Shown here one piece after another: positions 1 to 5,748 of a stretch of DNA of 5,983 bases. The notes beneath the pieces are model-generated. The model was given only the letters and a program-made list of their open reading frames with translations. It searched no databases and had not been told where the DNA came from. Source of the DNA: an uncultured Prevotella sp. (GTDB lineage: Bacteria > Bacteroidota > Bacteroidia > Bacteroidales > Bacteroidaceae). The stretch is from the NCBI GenBank assembly GCA_937889855.1, contig CALBYK010000207.1, forward strand, positions 1 to 5,983. The letters run 5' to 3'. Position 1 is the first letter of the stretch. Every line of letters starts with the position of its first letter. The position numbers and the translations under genes were made by a program.

Positions 1-877
1 CCACAATGCGCTTGCCCTTGTTTTCGGGACGCTGCGCAAGTTGGGTGGCCGCGAAGACCGCCGCTCCTGAGCTGATGCCCACCAGCAGCCCCTCCTCGGC
101 AGCAAGCTGGCGGCCGGTGCGTATGGCGTCGTCGTTCTCCACACGCACAATCTCGTCAACGATGTCCGGGTTGTATGTCTTTGGCACAAATCCGGCGCCA
201 ATGCCCTGAATCTTGTGCGGACCGCTCTTGCCACCGCTGAGAACCGGTGATGACGCCGGCTCCACGGCGACTACCTTTATATTAGGGTTGTTCTCCTTCA
301 GCCGCTTGCCTATGCCCGACACGGTGCCGCCAGTGCCCACACCAGCAACAAAGATGTCGATGTTGCCGTCGGTTTGGTTCCACAGTTCCACACCCGTTGT
401 CTCGTAGTGGCGCTGCGGATTGGCGGGATTCTCAAACTGTTGCAATATTATTGAGCCAGGAGTGGTGTCGCGCAACTGCTCGGCAGCATGTATGGCACCA
501 GCCATTCCGTCCTTGCCAGGCGTGAGTTTTACGGTAGCGCCGTAAGCTTTCACAAGGTTACGGCGCTCCACACTCATTGTTTCGGGCATTGTGAGAATGA
601 GCTTATATCCTTTTACGGCAGAGACAAGAGCCAAGCCGACGCCTGTGTTGCCGCTTGTAGGCTCGATGATTGTGGCTCCGGGCTTCAGCTTTCCGCTGCG
701 CTCGGCATCCTCTATCATGGCTAACGCCACACGGTCCTTCACGCTGCCACCGGGATTGAAATATTCCACTTTGGCTATGATTGGTGTCTCGACGCCCCGC
801 TTCGCAGAGTAGGCATTGAGTTCGAGCAATGGCGTGTTGCCTATAAGCTCGGTGAGTTTCTTGGCTATCTTTGTCAT
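1..877 (-). CDS. cysK: Cysteine synthase A (O-acetylserine sulfhydrylase), 3' end outside window
   Basis: This enzyme makes L-cysteine from O-acetyl-L-serine and sulfide in the cytoplasm, using PLP. I translated the minus strand from ATG at 877 and read 292 open codons with no stop before the window edge. Roughly 20 C-terminal residues should be missing compared with the usual length of about 310-320. Family landmarks are in order: the N-terminal IGNTPLL (12-18), the PLP lysine K47 in GGSVKDR, the substrate-binding loop TSGNTG (74-79), QQFENPANP (146-154), the phosphate-binding glycine loop GTGGT (181-185), the loop KIQGIGAGFVP (222-232), and GISSGAA (267-273), whose serine contacts the PLP ring nitrogen. 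The start is the first ATG, and IGNTPL then falls at its usual distance from the N-terminus. The gene lies 77 nt downstream of the metY-like gene on the same strand with no visible promoter between them, so co-transcription is inferred. A cystathionine beta-synthase-like enzyme is an alternative, but the length and motifs favour CysK. Confidence 0.95.
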   Translation of the reverse strand, partial: MTKIAKKLTELIGNTPLLELNAYSAKRGVETPIIAKVEYFNPGGSVKDRVALAMIEDAERSGKLKPGATIIEPTSGNTGVGLALVSAVKGYKLILTMPETMSVERRNLVKAYGATVKLTPGKDGMAGAIHAAEQLRDTTPGSIILQQFENPANPQRHYETTGVELWNQTDGNIDIFVAGVGTGGTVSGIGKRLKENNPNIKVVAVEPASSPVLSGGKSGPHKIQGIGAGFVPKTYNPDIVDEIVRVENDDAIRTGRQLAAEEGLLVGISSGAAVFAATQLAQRPENKGKRIV

Positions 878-905
878 AATAATGCTATAGTTGGGTTATT
901 ACATT

Positions 906-926
906 GGCGGCGTACATGATTCCGCC
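906..926 (-). other. Weak hairpin in the metY-cysK gap
   Basis: GGCGG (906-910) and CCGCC (922-926) can form a 5-bp GC stem around an 11-nt loop in the 77-nt gap between the two sulfur genes. No T-tract follows it on the minus strand, so it does not look like an intrinsic terminator. It could tune transcript stability between the two cistrons, or it may be chance. The rest of the gap shows no TAnnTTTG box. Confidence 0.25.
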
Positions 927-954
927 GTTCCTATTAGCTCGGTGTCGAAGACCC

Positions 955-2244
955 TTAGATGGCGTCAAACGCCTGCTTGAGGTCGTCGATGATGTCGTCA
1001 ATGTGCTCGGTGCCGATACTCAGACGTATTGTCGATGGAGTGATGTGCTGCTGGGCAAGTTCCTCTGGCGACATCTGCGAGTGGGTCGTCGTGGCAGGGT
1101 GAATTACGAGACTCTTCACGTCGGCAACATTGGCAAGCAGCGAGAATATCTGCAGATGGTCGATAAACTTCCACGCGGCCTCCTCACCGCCCTTTATCTC
1201 GAAAGTGAAGATAGAACCGCCGCCGTTGGGGAAGTACTTCTCGTAGAGCTTGTGGTCGGGGTGAGACGGCAGTGACGGATGGTTGACCTTCTCCACCTTC
1301 GGATGCTCCGAGAGGAACTTCACAACCTTCAGCGCGTTCTCCACATGGCGCTCAACGCGCAGCGAGAGCGTCTCAAGTCCCTGGAGCAGAATCCAGGCGT
1401 TGAACGGAGAGATTGTGGCACCGGTGTCGCGGAGGATGACGGCACGTATGCGCGTCACGAAGGCAGCCTTACCTGCCACGTCGGCAAAGATTGCGCCATG
1501 ATAGCTTGGATCGGGCTTGGCGAGCGACGGGAACTTGTCGGCATTCGCCTTCCAGTCGAACGTTCCACCGTCGACGATCACGCCGCCAAGGCTTGAGCCG
1601 TGTCCGCCGATGAACTTGGTTGCCGAGTGCACCACCACGTCGGCTCCATGCTCTATAGGACGAATGAGATAAGGAGTGCCGAAGGTGTTGTCTACGATGA
1701 ACGGGATGTTGTGCTTGTGTGCCACGGCTGCTACGGCCTCAAGGTCAGTAACGTCAGAGTTTGGGTTGCCGAATGTCTCGGCATACACCACCTTCGTGTT
1801 GGGCTGGATGGCAGCCTCAAGAGCCGCGAGGTCGTTGACGTTGACGATGGTGTTAGTGATGCCCTGTGTGGCGAGTGTATGTGTTATAAGGTTGAATGAG
1901 CCTCCGTACATGTTGTCGGCTGCAACGATGTGGTCGCCTGCCTGCACGATGTTCTGCAAGGCGTAGGTCACGGCTGCGGCGCCTGATGCCACGGCAAGAC
2001 CGGCAACGCCTCCCTCAAGTGCCGCAACGCGGTCTTCAAACACTCCCTGTGTGGAGTTGGTCAGACGGCCGTATATGTTGCCCGCGTCGCGGAGCCCGAA
2101 GCGGTCGGCTGCGTGCTGAGAGTTGCGGAACACGTAGGATGTGGTCTGGTAGATAGGCACGGCTCGTGCGTCGGTAGCCGGGTCGGCGTGTTCCTGACCT
2201 ACATGAAGTTGCAGTGTCTCGAAGTGGAGTTTCTTGTTGCTCAT
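955..2244 (-). CDS. metY: O-acetylhomoserine aminocarboxypropyltransferase (sulfhydrylase), MetY type
   Basis: This PLP enzyme of the Cys/Met metabolism family (fold type I) converts O-acetylhomoserine and sulfide to homocysteine for direct-sulfhydrylation methionine synthesis. The 429-residue form starting at 2244 (MSNKKLHFET) has the usual length. The frame stays open to an upstream ATG at 2316, but those 24 extra residues (rich in N, K and E) resemble translated leader. Visible landmarks are YGR (58-60, phosphate contact from the partner subunit), ASGAAA (86-91), the ring-stacking region around NMYGGS (111-116), VDNTFGTP (184-191) with the PLP-pairing aspartate, the catalytic lysine K210 in SATKFIGGHG, and near the C-terminus HPATTTHSQM and RLSIGTEHIDD. 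HPATTTHSQM and the length of about 430 residues, rather than about 390, favour MetY over cystathionine gamma-synthase or beta-lyase. It is the first gene of a likely operon with cysK. Substrate choice (O-acetyl- or O-succinylhomoserine) cannot be settled from sequence alone. Confidence 0.93.
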   Translation of the reverse strand: MSNKKLHFETLQLHVGQEHADPATDARAVPIYQTTSYVFRNSQHAADRFGLRDAGNIYGRLTNSTQGVFEDRVAALEGGVAGLAVASGAAAVTYALQNIVQAGDHIVAADNMYGGSFNLITHTLATQGITNTIVNVNDLAALEAAIQPNTKVVYAETFGNPNSDVTDLEAVAAVAHKHNIPFIVDNTFGTPYLIRPIEHGADVVVHSATKFIGGHGSSLGGVIVDGGTFDWKANADKFPSLAKPDPSYHGAIFADVAGKAAFVTRIRAVILRDTGATISPFNAWILLQGLETLSLRVERHVENALKVVKFLSEHPKVEKVNHPSLPSHPDHKLYEKYFPNGGGSIFTFEIKGGEEAAWKFIDHLQIFSLLANVADVKSLVIHPATTTHSQMSPEELAQQHITPSTIRLSIGTEHIDDIIDDLKQAFDAI

Positions 2245-2377
2245 TGTTTTTGCCCTTTCTTTTGAGTTATTGTTCGTGTTTTCTTTGTTTATGAAGACTT
2301 GAAGCGCATTGCCCACGTTGACAATTATATATAGTTATGGCTTACGTTTTGTGGACTTTACAACTTATCTTGTTTCA

Positions 2378-2414
2378 CGGTTGCAAAGTTACGGCAAAAA
2401 CAGGTGACAAACAA
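2378..2414 (-). promoter_or_regulatory. Bacteroidetes-type promoter of metY
   Basis: On the minus strand, TAACTTTG at 2391-2384 matches the Bacteroidetes -7 consensus TAnnTTTG exactly. A TTG at 2414-2412 lies 20 nt upstream, which suits the -33 element. Transcription should start near 2378-2380, giving a leader of about 135 nt before the ATG at 2244. I see no SAM riboswitch or terminator-like hairpin in that leader. No strong Shine-Dalgarno is present; the bases before the ATG are A-rich, as is common in this phylum. Confidence 0.7.
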
Positions 2415-2436
2415 TAGCATAAACAAGTCATTTGGC

Positions 2437-2454
2437 ATACCATAAGTGTGGTAT
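2437..2454. promoter_or_regulatory. Palindrome ATACCA-N6-TGGTAT, putative operator upstream of metY
   Basis: A perfect 6-bp inverted repeat, ATACCA (2437-2442) and TGGTAT (2449-2454), is centred about 65 bp upstream of the predicted metY transcription start. That is a typical activator position and lies outside the -33 element. It uses the same TACCA/TGGTA half-sites as the array at 2496-2576 but in the opposite (outward) order, with half-sites 11 bp apart. The shared motif suggests one regulator binds both. The regulator's identity is unknown. Confidence 0.5.
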
Positions 2455-2495
2455 AATTTACGAATCGGCTTTACGGTGAGGCCAAAGACAAACAT

Positions 2496-2576
2496 TACAA
2501 GGCTTTGGTAGAGACACTACCATAACCCGGTAATGGCAATACCATGCTTTGGTAGCGGGCTTACCATAGCTCGGTA
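2496..2576. promoter_or_regulatory. Regular array of TGGTA/TACCA half-sites, 22-bp period; putative multi-site operator
   Basis: Seven 5-bp half-sites alternate in orientation: TGGTA 2506, TACCA 2518, CGGTA 2528, TACCA 2540, TGGTA 2550, TACCA 2562 and CGGTA 2572 (start positions). An eighth, degenerate one (TACAA 2496) is in phase. Start-to-start distances alternate strictly 10 and 12 bp. The 7-nt spacers (gagacac, atggcaa, gcgggct) and 5-nt spacers (taacc, tgctt, tagct) are mostly dissimilar, so the half-sites are what is conserved. There is also a 44-bp periodicity: GCTTTGGTAG occurs at 2502 and 2546, and TACCATA and CGGTAA recur at the same offset. The array lies about 115-200 bp upstream of the predicted metY start and downstream of the araC-type gene. 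A protein dimer binding each TGGTA-N7-TACCA palindrome, with neighbours on nearly the same face of the helix, is the simplest reading. Function is inferred. Confidence 0.6.
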
Positions 2577-2594
2577 ACAACTATAAGAAATCTG

Positions 2595-2628
2595 TAGGAG
2601 GGTATGGCAAGGATGCCATACCCTCCTA
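2595..2628 (-). terminator. 15-bp perfect hairpin, probable terminator of the AraC-family gene
   Basis: TAGGAGGGTATGGCA (2595-2609) and its exact complement (2614-2628) flank a 4-nt loop. On the minus strand it begins 63 nt after the araC-type stop codon and is followed by ATTTCTT, a weak T-tract. Its strength and position suit termination of that gene, insulating the metY promoter region. The poor T-tract leaves room for a stability element instead. Confidence 0.6.
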
Positions 2629-2691
2629 ATATATGTAAAGATAATTTTGCACAATTACCTATATCCTACTTAAACTCGAGACTTCAGTATC

Positions 2692-3561
2692 CTATTTGCG
2701 GCGCGACTCGTTCATAAGCTGCCTGTCGCTTATAATCTGCCGCTGTGTCACCAAACCTTCGGCATATTCCTTTGGCGACATGCCACGGTTGTTCTTGAAG
2801 CAGCGGTTGAAATAGGGCACATCGTTGAATCCCACCATGTAGCACACCTCCGTCACGTTGAAGTTGCCCTGACGCAGGAGGTAGCATGCACGGTCGACAC
2901 GCAGCTTGTTGAGATAAGTTATATACGTCTGTCCCGTAGCCTTCTTGAAGAAGGTGCAGAACGACGAGCGGTTCATGCCCACATGCTCGGCTATCATGTC
3001 GATGGTTATGGTGCGGGCATAGTTTGACTGTGTGAACTCCCTCACCTTGCTGATGCGCTCTGACGTGCGGTCGGTCTCGGCAAAGCGCCCCACCACCTTG
3101 GCGGTGCGCTCGCGCTTGGATATAAGGAGCAGCATGCGGAACACGTAAGGAATGAGCTCTGACGACTGCTCACGCGACATCTTCTCGAGCATGTCGGCTA
3201 TAACAGACGTGGTGCCCTCGTCAAACGAGAGTACCGACGACACCGCCTTGACGGTTTCCAGACGCTCGGTTAGTTCTGGAAACGCGCTCACACAACGGTC
3301 GATAAGCTCGCTCTTGAACGTAAGAGTATAGTGCGATATATTTCCTTCACTGTCGACATGGTCGTTATCAAATTTCCAGCAATGTGGGATGTGTGGCGGG
3401 ATGAACACAAGGTCACCTTCAGCGAAATCAGTTTCTGTGTCACCCATGACGCGCCTGCCTTTGCCATATATTATATACGTCAACTCCCATGTGTCTTGCC
3501 TATGAAGAGGAAGTTGCTCAAGCGGCTTTACCCGCTTGTATTCCATTTTATACAAATCCAT
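2692..3561 (-). CDS. AraC-family transcriptional regulator with N-terminal cupin domain
   Basis: This 289-residue protein has the standard AraC layout and length. The N-terminal cupin-type sensing domain (about 15-85) includes WELTYIIYGKGRRV (25-38) and GDLVFIPPHIPHCW (49-62). A helical linker follows (about 95-165). The C-terminal DNA-binding domain (about 170-270) has two helix-turn-helix motifs: IDMIAEHVGMNRSSFCTFFKKATG (187-210, split as IDMIAEHVGMNR and SSFCTFFKKATG) and the segment 235-266, with GFNDVPYFNRCFK (244-256) and the MSPKEY signature (261-266). The cupin suggests it senses a small molecule, often a sugar in this phylum, but no ligand can be named. ATG at 3561 and ATG at 3546 (residue 6) are both possible starts, and neither has a ribosome site. 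It lies between the transporter and metY on the same strand, separated from both by regulatory-sized gaps. Its target is unknown; the transporter is one candidate, and control of metY cannot be excluded. Confidence 0.9.
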   Translation of the reverse strand: MDLYKMEYKRVKPLEQLPLHRQDTWELTYIIYGKGRRVMGDTETDFAEGDLVFIPPHIPHCWKFDNDHVDSEGNISHYTLTFKSELIDRCVSAFPELTERLETVKAVSSVLSFDEGTTSVIADMLEKMSREQSSELIPYVFRMLLLISKRERTAKVVGRFAETDRTSERISKVREFTQSNYARTITIDMIAEHVGMNRSSFCTFFKKATGQTYITYLNKLRVDRACYLLRQGNFNVTEVCYMVGFNDVPYFNRCFKNNRGMSPKEYAEGLVTQRQIISDRQLMNESRRK

Positions 3562-3841
3562 ATTGTAGTAATGCTAATGTCGTTATTATAAAAAGCAGTT
3601 TTCTGTGCAGTTCTTTTATTGTGATTGTCTACCAATGATTTGCAAATATACGATTATTAATCCAATTTTCACCGATTCTTAACATTAAAAAGTGTTTAAT
3701 CGTATTGTTTCACACGTCGTACAAACGCCTCATTAAAAACATACGCCACATGTTTTTTGCAGAATATTCATGTATAATGCAAGTTATGCACATTTCAGCA
3801 TGCATCTCATTATCCGGTAAATAATGCGCAACAATTAAGAC
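3562..3841. other. 280-bp AT-rich intergenic region between transporter and AraC-family gene
   Basis: Apart from the predicted araC-type promoter near 3643-3650, I see no gene here. A 9-bp direct repeat ACAwACGCC occurs at 3721-3729 and 3739-3747, 18 bp apart and roughly 75-100 bp upstream of that promoter. Spaced direct repeats are a common form of AraC-family site, so this could be an autoregulatory element, but the evidence is thin. CATTAT (3808-3813) and ATAATG (3821-3826) form a weak 6-bp hairpin just after the transporter's stop. It has no T-tract, so no convincing transporter terminator is visible. Confidence 0.4.
3638..3650 (-). promoter_or_regulatory. Probable promoter (-7 box) of the AraC-family gene
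   Basis: TATATTTG at 3650-3643 on the minus strand matches TAnnTTTG exactly and lies about 80 nt before the ATG. The position expected for -33 (near 3670) reads GTG/GGTG rather than TTG, so the upstream element is poor and expression may need an activator. Transcription would begin near 3638. Confidence 0.5.
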
Positions 3842-4771
3842 TTATTGTTGTTTTGCGGCAGATTCCGCCGTCATGTCGCGGCGCGACTTCGACTTTATGA
3901 CAAGCCAAACTCCACCGAACACGAGCACAACAGCCACTGCCTGCTTCCATGTGAACACGCACATGCCGGCTGCAAGGCTCACCGCCACAGCCACAACGGG
4001 CTGCACATAGTTGTAGATGCTCACGACTGTAGGGCGCAGCGTCTTCTGTGCCATCTGCATGAGCAGATAGGCTATGTATGTGCCGAAAAACACCACAAAG
4101 CCTGTACCGAGCCATCCCGTCACGGTGACGGCACCCCAGTCGGTTGACGCCACATGCCCGCCTATGAACGGCGCGAGAAGCACTGTCGCCCATGTGAACA
4201 TCCACTTGCTGACGGTTATTGGCGAATAGCGGCGAAGGTAATCGCGGTAGAGGGCCAGATAAAGGGCAAACGAGAACTGGGCGAAGATGCACATTAGGTC
4301 GCCGCGTATGTCGCCGACGCGGGAGTCGTGGGCAGCGGCACTGCTGAGAATGAGCATCAGCGCACCGGCACAGCCAATGCCCACGCCAAGAGCCTTCTTG
4401 CCTGTGATGGGTTCCTTGAGCACTATGGCGGACAGCAGCATGGCAAAGATGGGCAGCGACGTGGTAACTATGCTGGCGTTGGAGGGCGACGTGATGCTGA
4501 GCCCTATCGTGAACACGCACTGGTTGCCTATAAGCCCAAGCACACCGGCTCCCATAAAGGCAAGCACGTCCTTTACAGGCACGCTCTCACGCACGGTAAA
4601 CAGGGATGTTATCCAAAACAGGACAGCACCGCCACAGGCGCGCAGAAACACAAGATCAAGACTGTCGATGCCGTTTTGCATGGCTGTCTTGCCAATGGGA
4701 GACATCAATCCCCAAAATACACATGCCATCATTATGCACAGATGAGCAATGAGTGGCCGTTTGTTATCCAT
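3842..4771 (-). CDS. EamA/DMT-superfamily membrane transporter
   Basis: This is a 309-residue inner-membrane protein with about ten hydrophobic segments (roughly 8-25, 38-57, 70-88, 98-117, 127-145, 157-175, 188-205, 217-238, 247-269 and 275-293), the duplicated 5+5 architecture of EamA (drug/metabolite transporter) proteins. The first repeat ends with the family pattern SLPIFAMLLSAIVLKEPIT (105-123) followed by GVGIGCAGALML (129-140). The second carries SIYNYVQPVVAVAVSLAAG (251-269). The acidic residue of the first repeat (E120) has no counterpart in the second, where GMCVFTW replaces the usual GE-x-LT. Known members export amino acids, other metabolites or drugs; the substrate here cannot be assigned. 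The frame is open up to an ATG at 4834, but that lies upstream of the predicted transcription start near 4799, so MDNKRP at 4771 is the better start. The C-terminal tail is charged and probably cytoplasmic. Confidence 0.88.
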   Translation of the reverse strand: MDNKRPLIAHLCIMMACVFWGLMSPIGKTAMQNGIDSLDLVFLRACGGAVLFWITSLFTVRESVPVKDVLAFMGAGVLGLIGNQCVFTIGLSITSPSNASIVTTSLPIFAMLLSAIVLKEPITGKKALGVGIGCAGALMLILSSAAAHDSRVGDIRGDLMCIFAQFSFALYLALYRDYLRRYSPITVSKWMFTWATVLLAPFIGGHVASTDWGAVTVTGWLGTGFVVFFGTYIAYLLMQMAQKTLRPTVVSIYNYVQPVVAVAVSLAAGMCVFTWKQAVAVVLVFGGVWLVIKSKSRRDMTAESAAKQQ

Positions 4772-4798
4772 ATTTTTCACCTTAAAAATTGTATAATT

Positions 4799-4832
4799 CA
4801 CTGCAAAGTTATAAAAAATACACTTCTTCCAC
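4799..4832 (-). promoter_or_regulatory. Promoter of the EamA transporter gene
   Basis: TAACTTTG at 4811-4804 on the minus strand matches TAnnTTTG and predicts a start near 4799, giving a leader of about 28 nt before the ATG at 4771. The -33 region holds only GTG near 4832-4830. This box places the alternative ATG at 4834 outside the transcript and so decides the start codon. Confidence 0.6.
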
Positions 4833-4855
4833 ATACACTCTACTGATTAATTTCT

Positions 4856-4870
4856 TAAATTTGTGGAATA
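4856..4870 (+). promoter_or_regulatory. Probable promoter of the ATPase-DUF4435 operon
   Basis: TAAATTTG at 4856-4863 matches TAnnTTTG and would start transcription near 4868-4870, about 35 nt before the ATG at 4903. No TTG is present at the -33 position, so the promoter is likely weak. Its upstream region overlaps that of the divergent transporter promoter. Confidence 0.5.
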
Positions 4871-4902
4871 GTTAACGTAACGGAAAAAAAACTTTACATC
4901 TT

Positions 4903-5727
4903 ATGAAATACGCCGAATACATCAAACAGATAGAAATAGACTCGCTATGGAGCGGACGCCGACATGTGGTATGGAACCTCGACCGGCAGGTGAACATACT
5001 GAGCGGAATCAACGGCGTCGGCAAGAGCACCATACTGAACAAGGTGGTGAAAGGACTCTCTGCCGGAGGCGAGTTTCCAAGCCACATGCTGAAAGGCGTG
5101 CGGCTGAAGGTTGAGCCGGAGGACGCCAAGTGGATAAGGTTCGACGTGATACGGTCGTTCGACCGTCCGCTGCTCAACCTCGACGCCGTCGGCAAGCTCA
5201 ACACGGCACTGTCGGACCTCACAACGGAGCTCGACCTGCAGCTGTTCTTCCTCCAGCGCAAATACCTCGACTACCAGGTGAACATAGGCAACCGCATAAT
5301 AGAGTGTCTGCAAAGCGGCGATACCGACGCGGCTCTTCACGCGCAGCAGATATCGGCACCTAAAAAGACTTTCCAAGACCTCATAGACGACCTCTTCTCT
5401 GAAACCGGCAAGAAGATTGTGCGTACCGAGAACGAGATACGCTTCTCGCAAATAGGCGAGATGCTGACGCCTTACCAGCTCTCGAGCGGCGAGAAGCAGA
5501 TGCTCGTCATACTGCTCACCGTGCTCGTCGAGGACCAGCGGCCATACGTGCTCTTCATGGACGAGCCTGAGGTGAGCCTGCACATCGACTGGCAGCAACG
5601 CCTCATTGACCTCATCCTGACGCTCAACCCCAACGTGCAGATAATACTCACAACCCACTCTCCTGCCGTGATAATGAACGGATGGACCGACAGGGTTACG
5701 GAAGTGAGCGACATAACGGATAAATAA
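4903..5727 (+). CDS. Compact AAA/ABC-type ATPase (AAA_21/OLD-like), partner of a DUF4435 protein
   Basis: This 274-residue soluble ATPase has the complete set of ABC-class motifs: Walker A GINGVGKST (35-43, K41), an ABC signature-like LSSGEKQM (193-200), Walker B YVLFMDEPE (215-223, with D220 and catalytic E221), a D-loop EVSLHIDWQ (223-231), and a switch histidine H252 in TTHSP (250-254). There are no membrane segments. This arrangement is that of the AAA_15/AAA_21 group, related to the ATPase half of OLD nucleases, not of a membrane importer. The region between Walker A and the signature (about 45-190) is short and has no long coiled coil, so it is neither a RecF/SMC-like protein nor a full-length OLD protein, and it has no nuclease domain of its own. 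The downstream DUF4435 gene, 21 nt away, would supply that part. The start follows from the lack of any earlier ATG after the predicted promoter; there is no Shine-Dalgarno. The cellular role is unknown. Confidence 0.85.
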   Translation: MKYAEYIKQIEIDSLWSGRRHVVWNLDRQVNILSGINGVGKSTILNKVVKGLSAGGEFPSHMLKGVRLKVEPEDAKWIRFDVIRSFDRPLLNLDAVGKLNTALSDLTTELDLQLFFLQRKYLDYQVNIGNRIIECLQSGDTDAALHAQQISAPKKTFQDLIDDLFSETGKKIVRTENEIRFSQIGEMLTPYQLSSGEKQMLVILLTVLVEDQRPYVLFMDEPEVSLHIDWQQRLIDLILTLNPNVQIILTTHSPAVIMNGWTDRVTEVSDITDK

Positions 5728-5748
5728 CCCCCAAAAAACGTCAAGCTT

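Noticed and set aside
904..1275. A plus-strand open frame of 123 codons overlapping the end of metY
   Set aside because: It lies opposite well-conserved metY sequence, has no promoter, and its translation matches no family I recognise.
2245..2316. A 24-residue N-terminal extension of MetY from the ATG at 2316
   Set aside because: The extension does not resemble the family N-terminus or a signal peptide, and starting at 2244 gives the normal length for MetY.
2245..2377. A SAM or other riboswitch in the metY leader
   Set aside because: The leader of about 135 nt shows no long paired helices, no recognisable riboswitch core and no terminator or sequestering stem that I can find by eye.
2496..2576. 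The periodic half-sites as a small CRISPR array
   Set aside because: The repeated units are 5-bp half-sites with 5- and 7-nt spacers, far below CRISPR repeat and spacer lengths, and no cas gene is present.
3630..3634. A TACCA half-site just downstream of the araC-type promoter as evidence of shared control with metY
   Set aside because: A 5-mer in either orientation is expected about once per 500 bp by chance, and no partner half-site lies at the 10- or 12-bp step.
3810..4520. A 236-codon minus-strand frame within the transporter gene
   Set aside because: Its translation is rich in H, R and C, typical of an out-of-frame reading of the transporter, whose own frame shows ten membrane segments.
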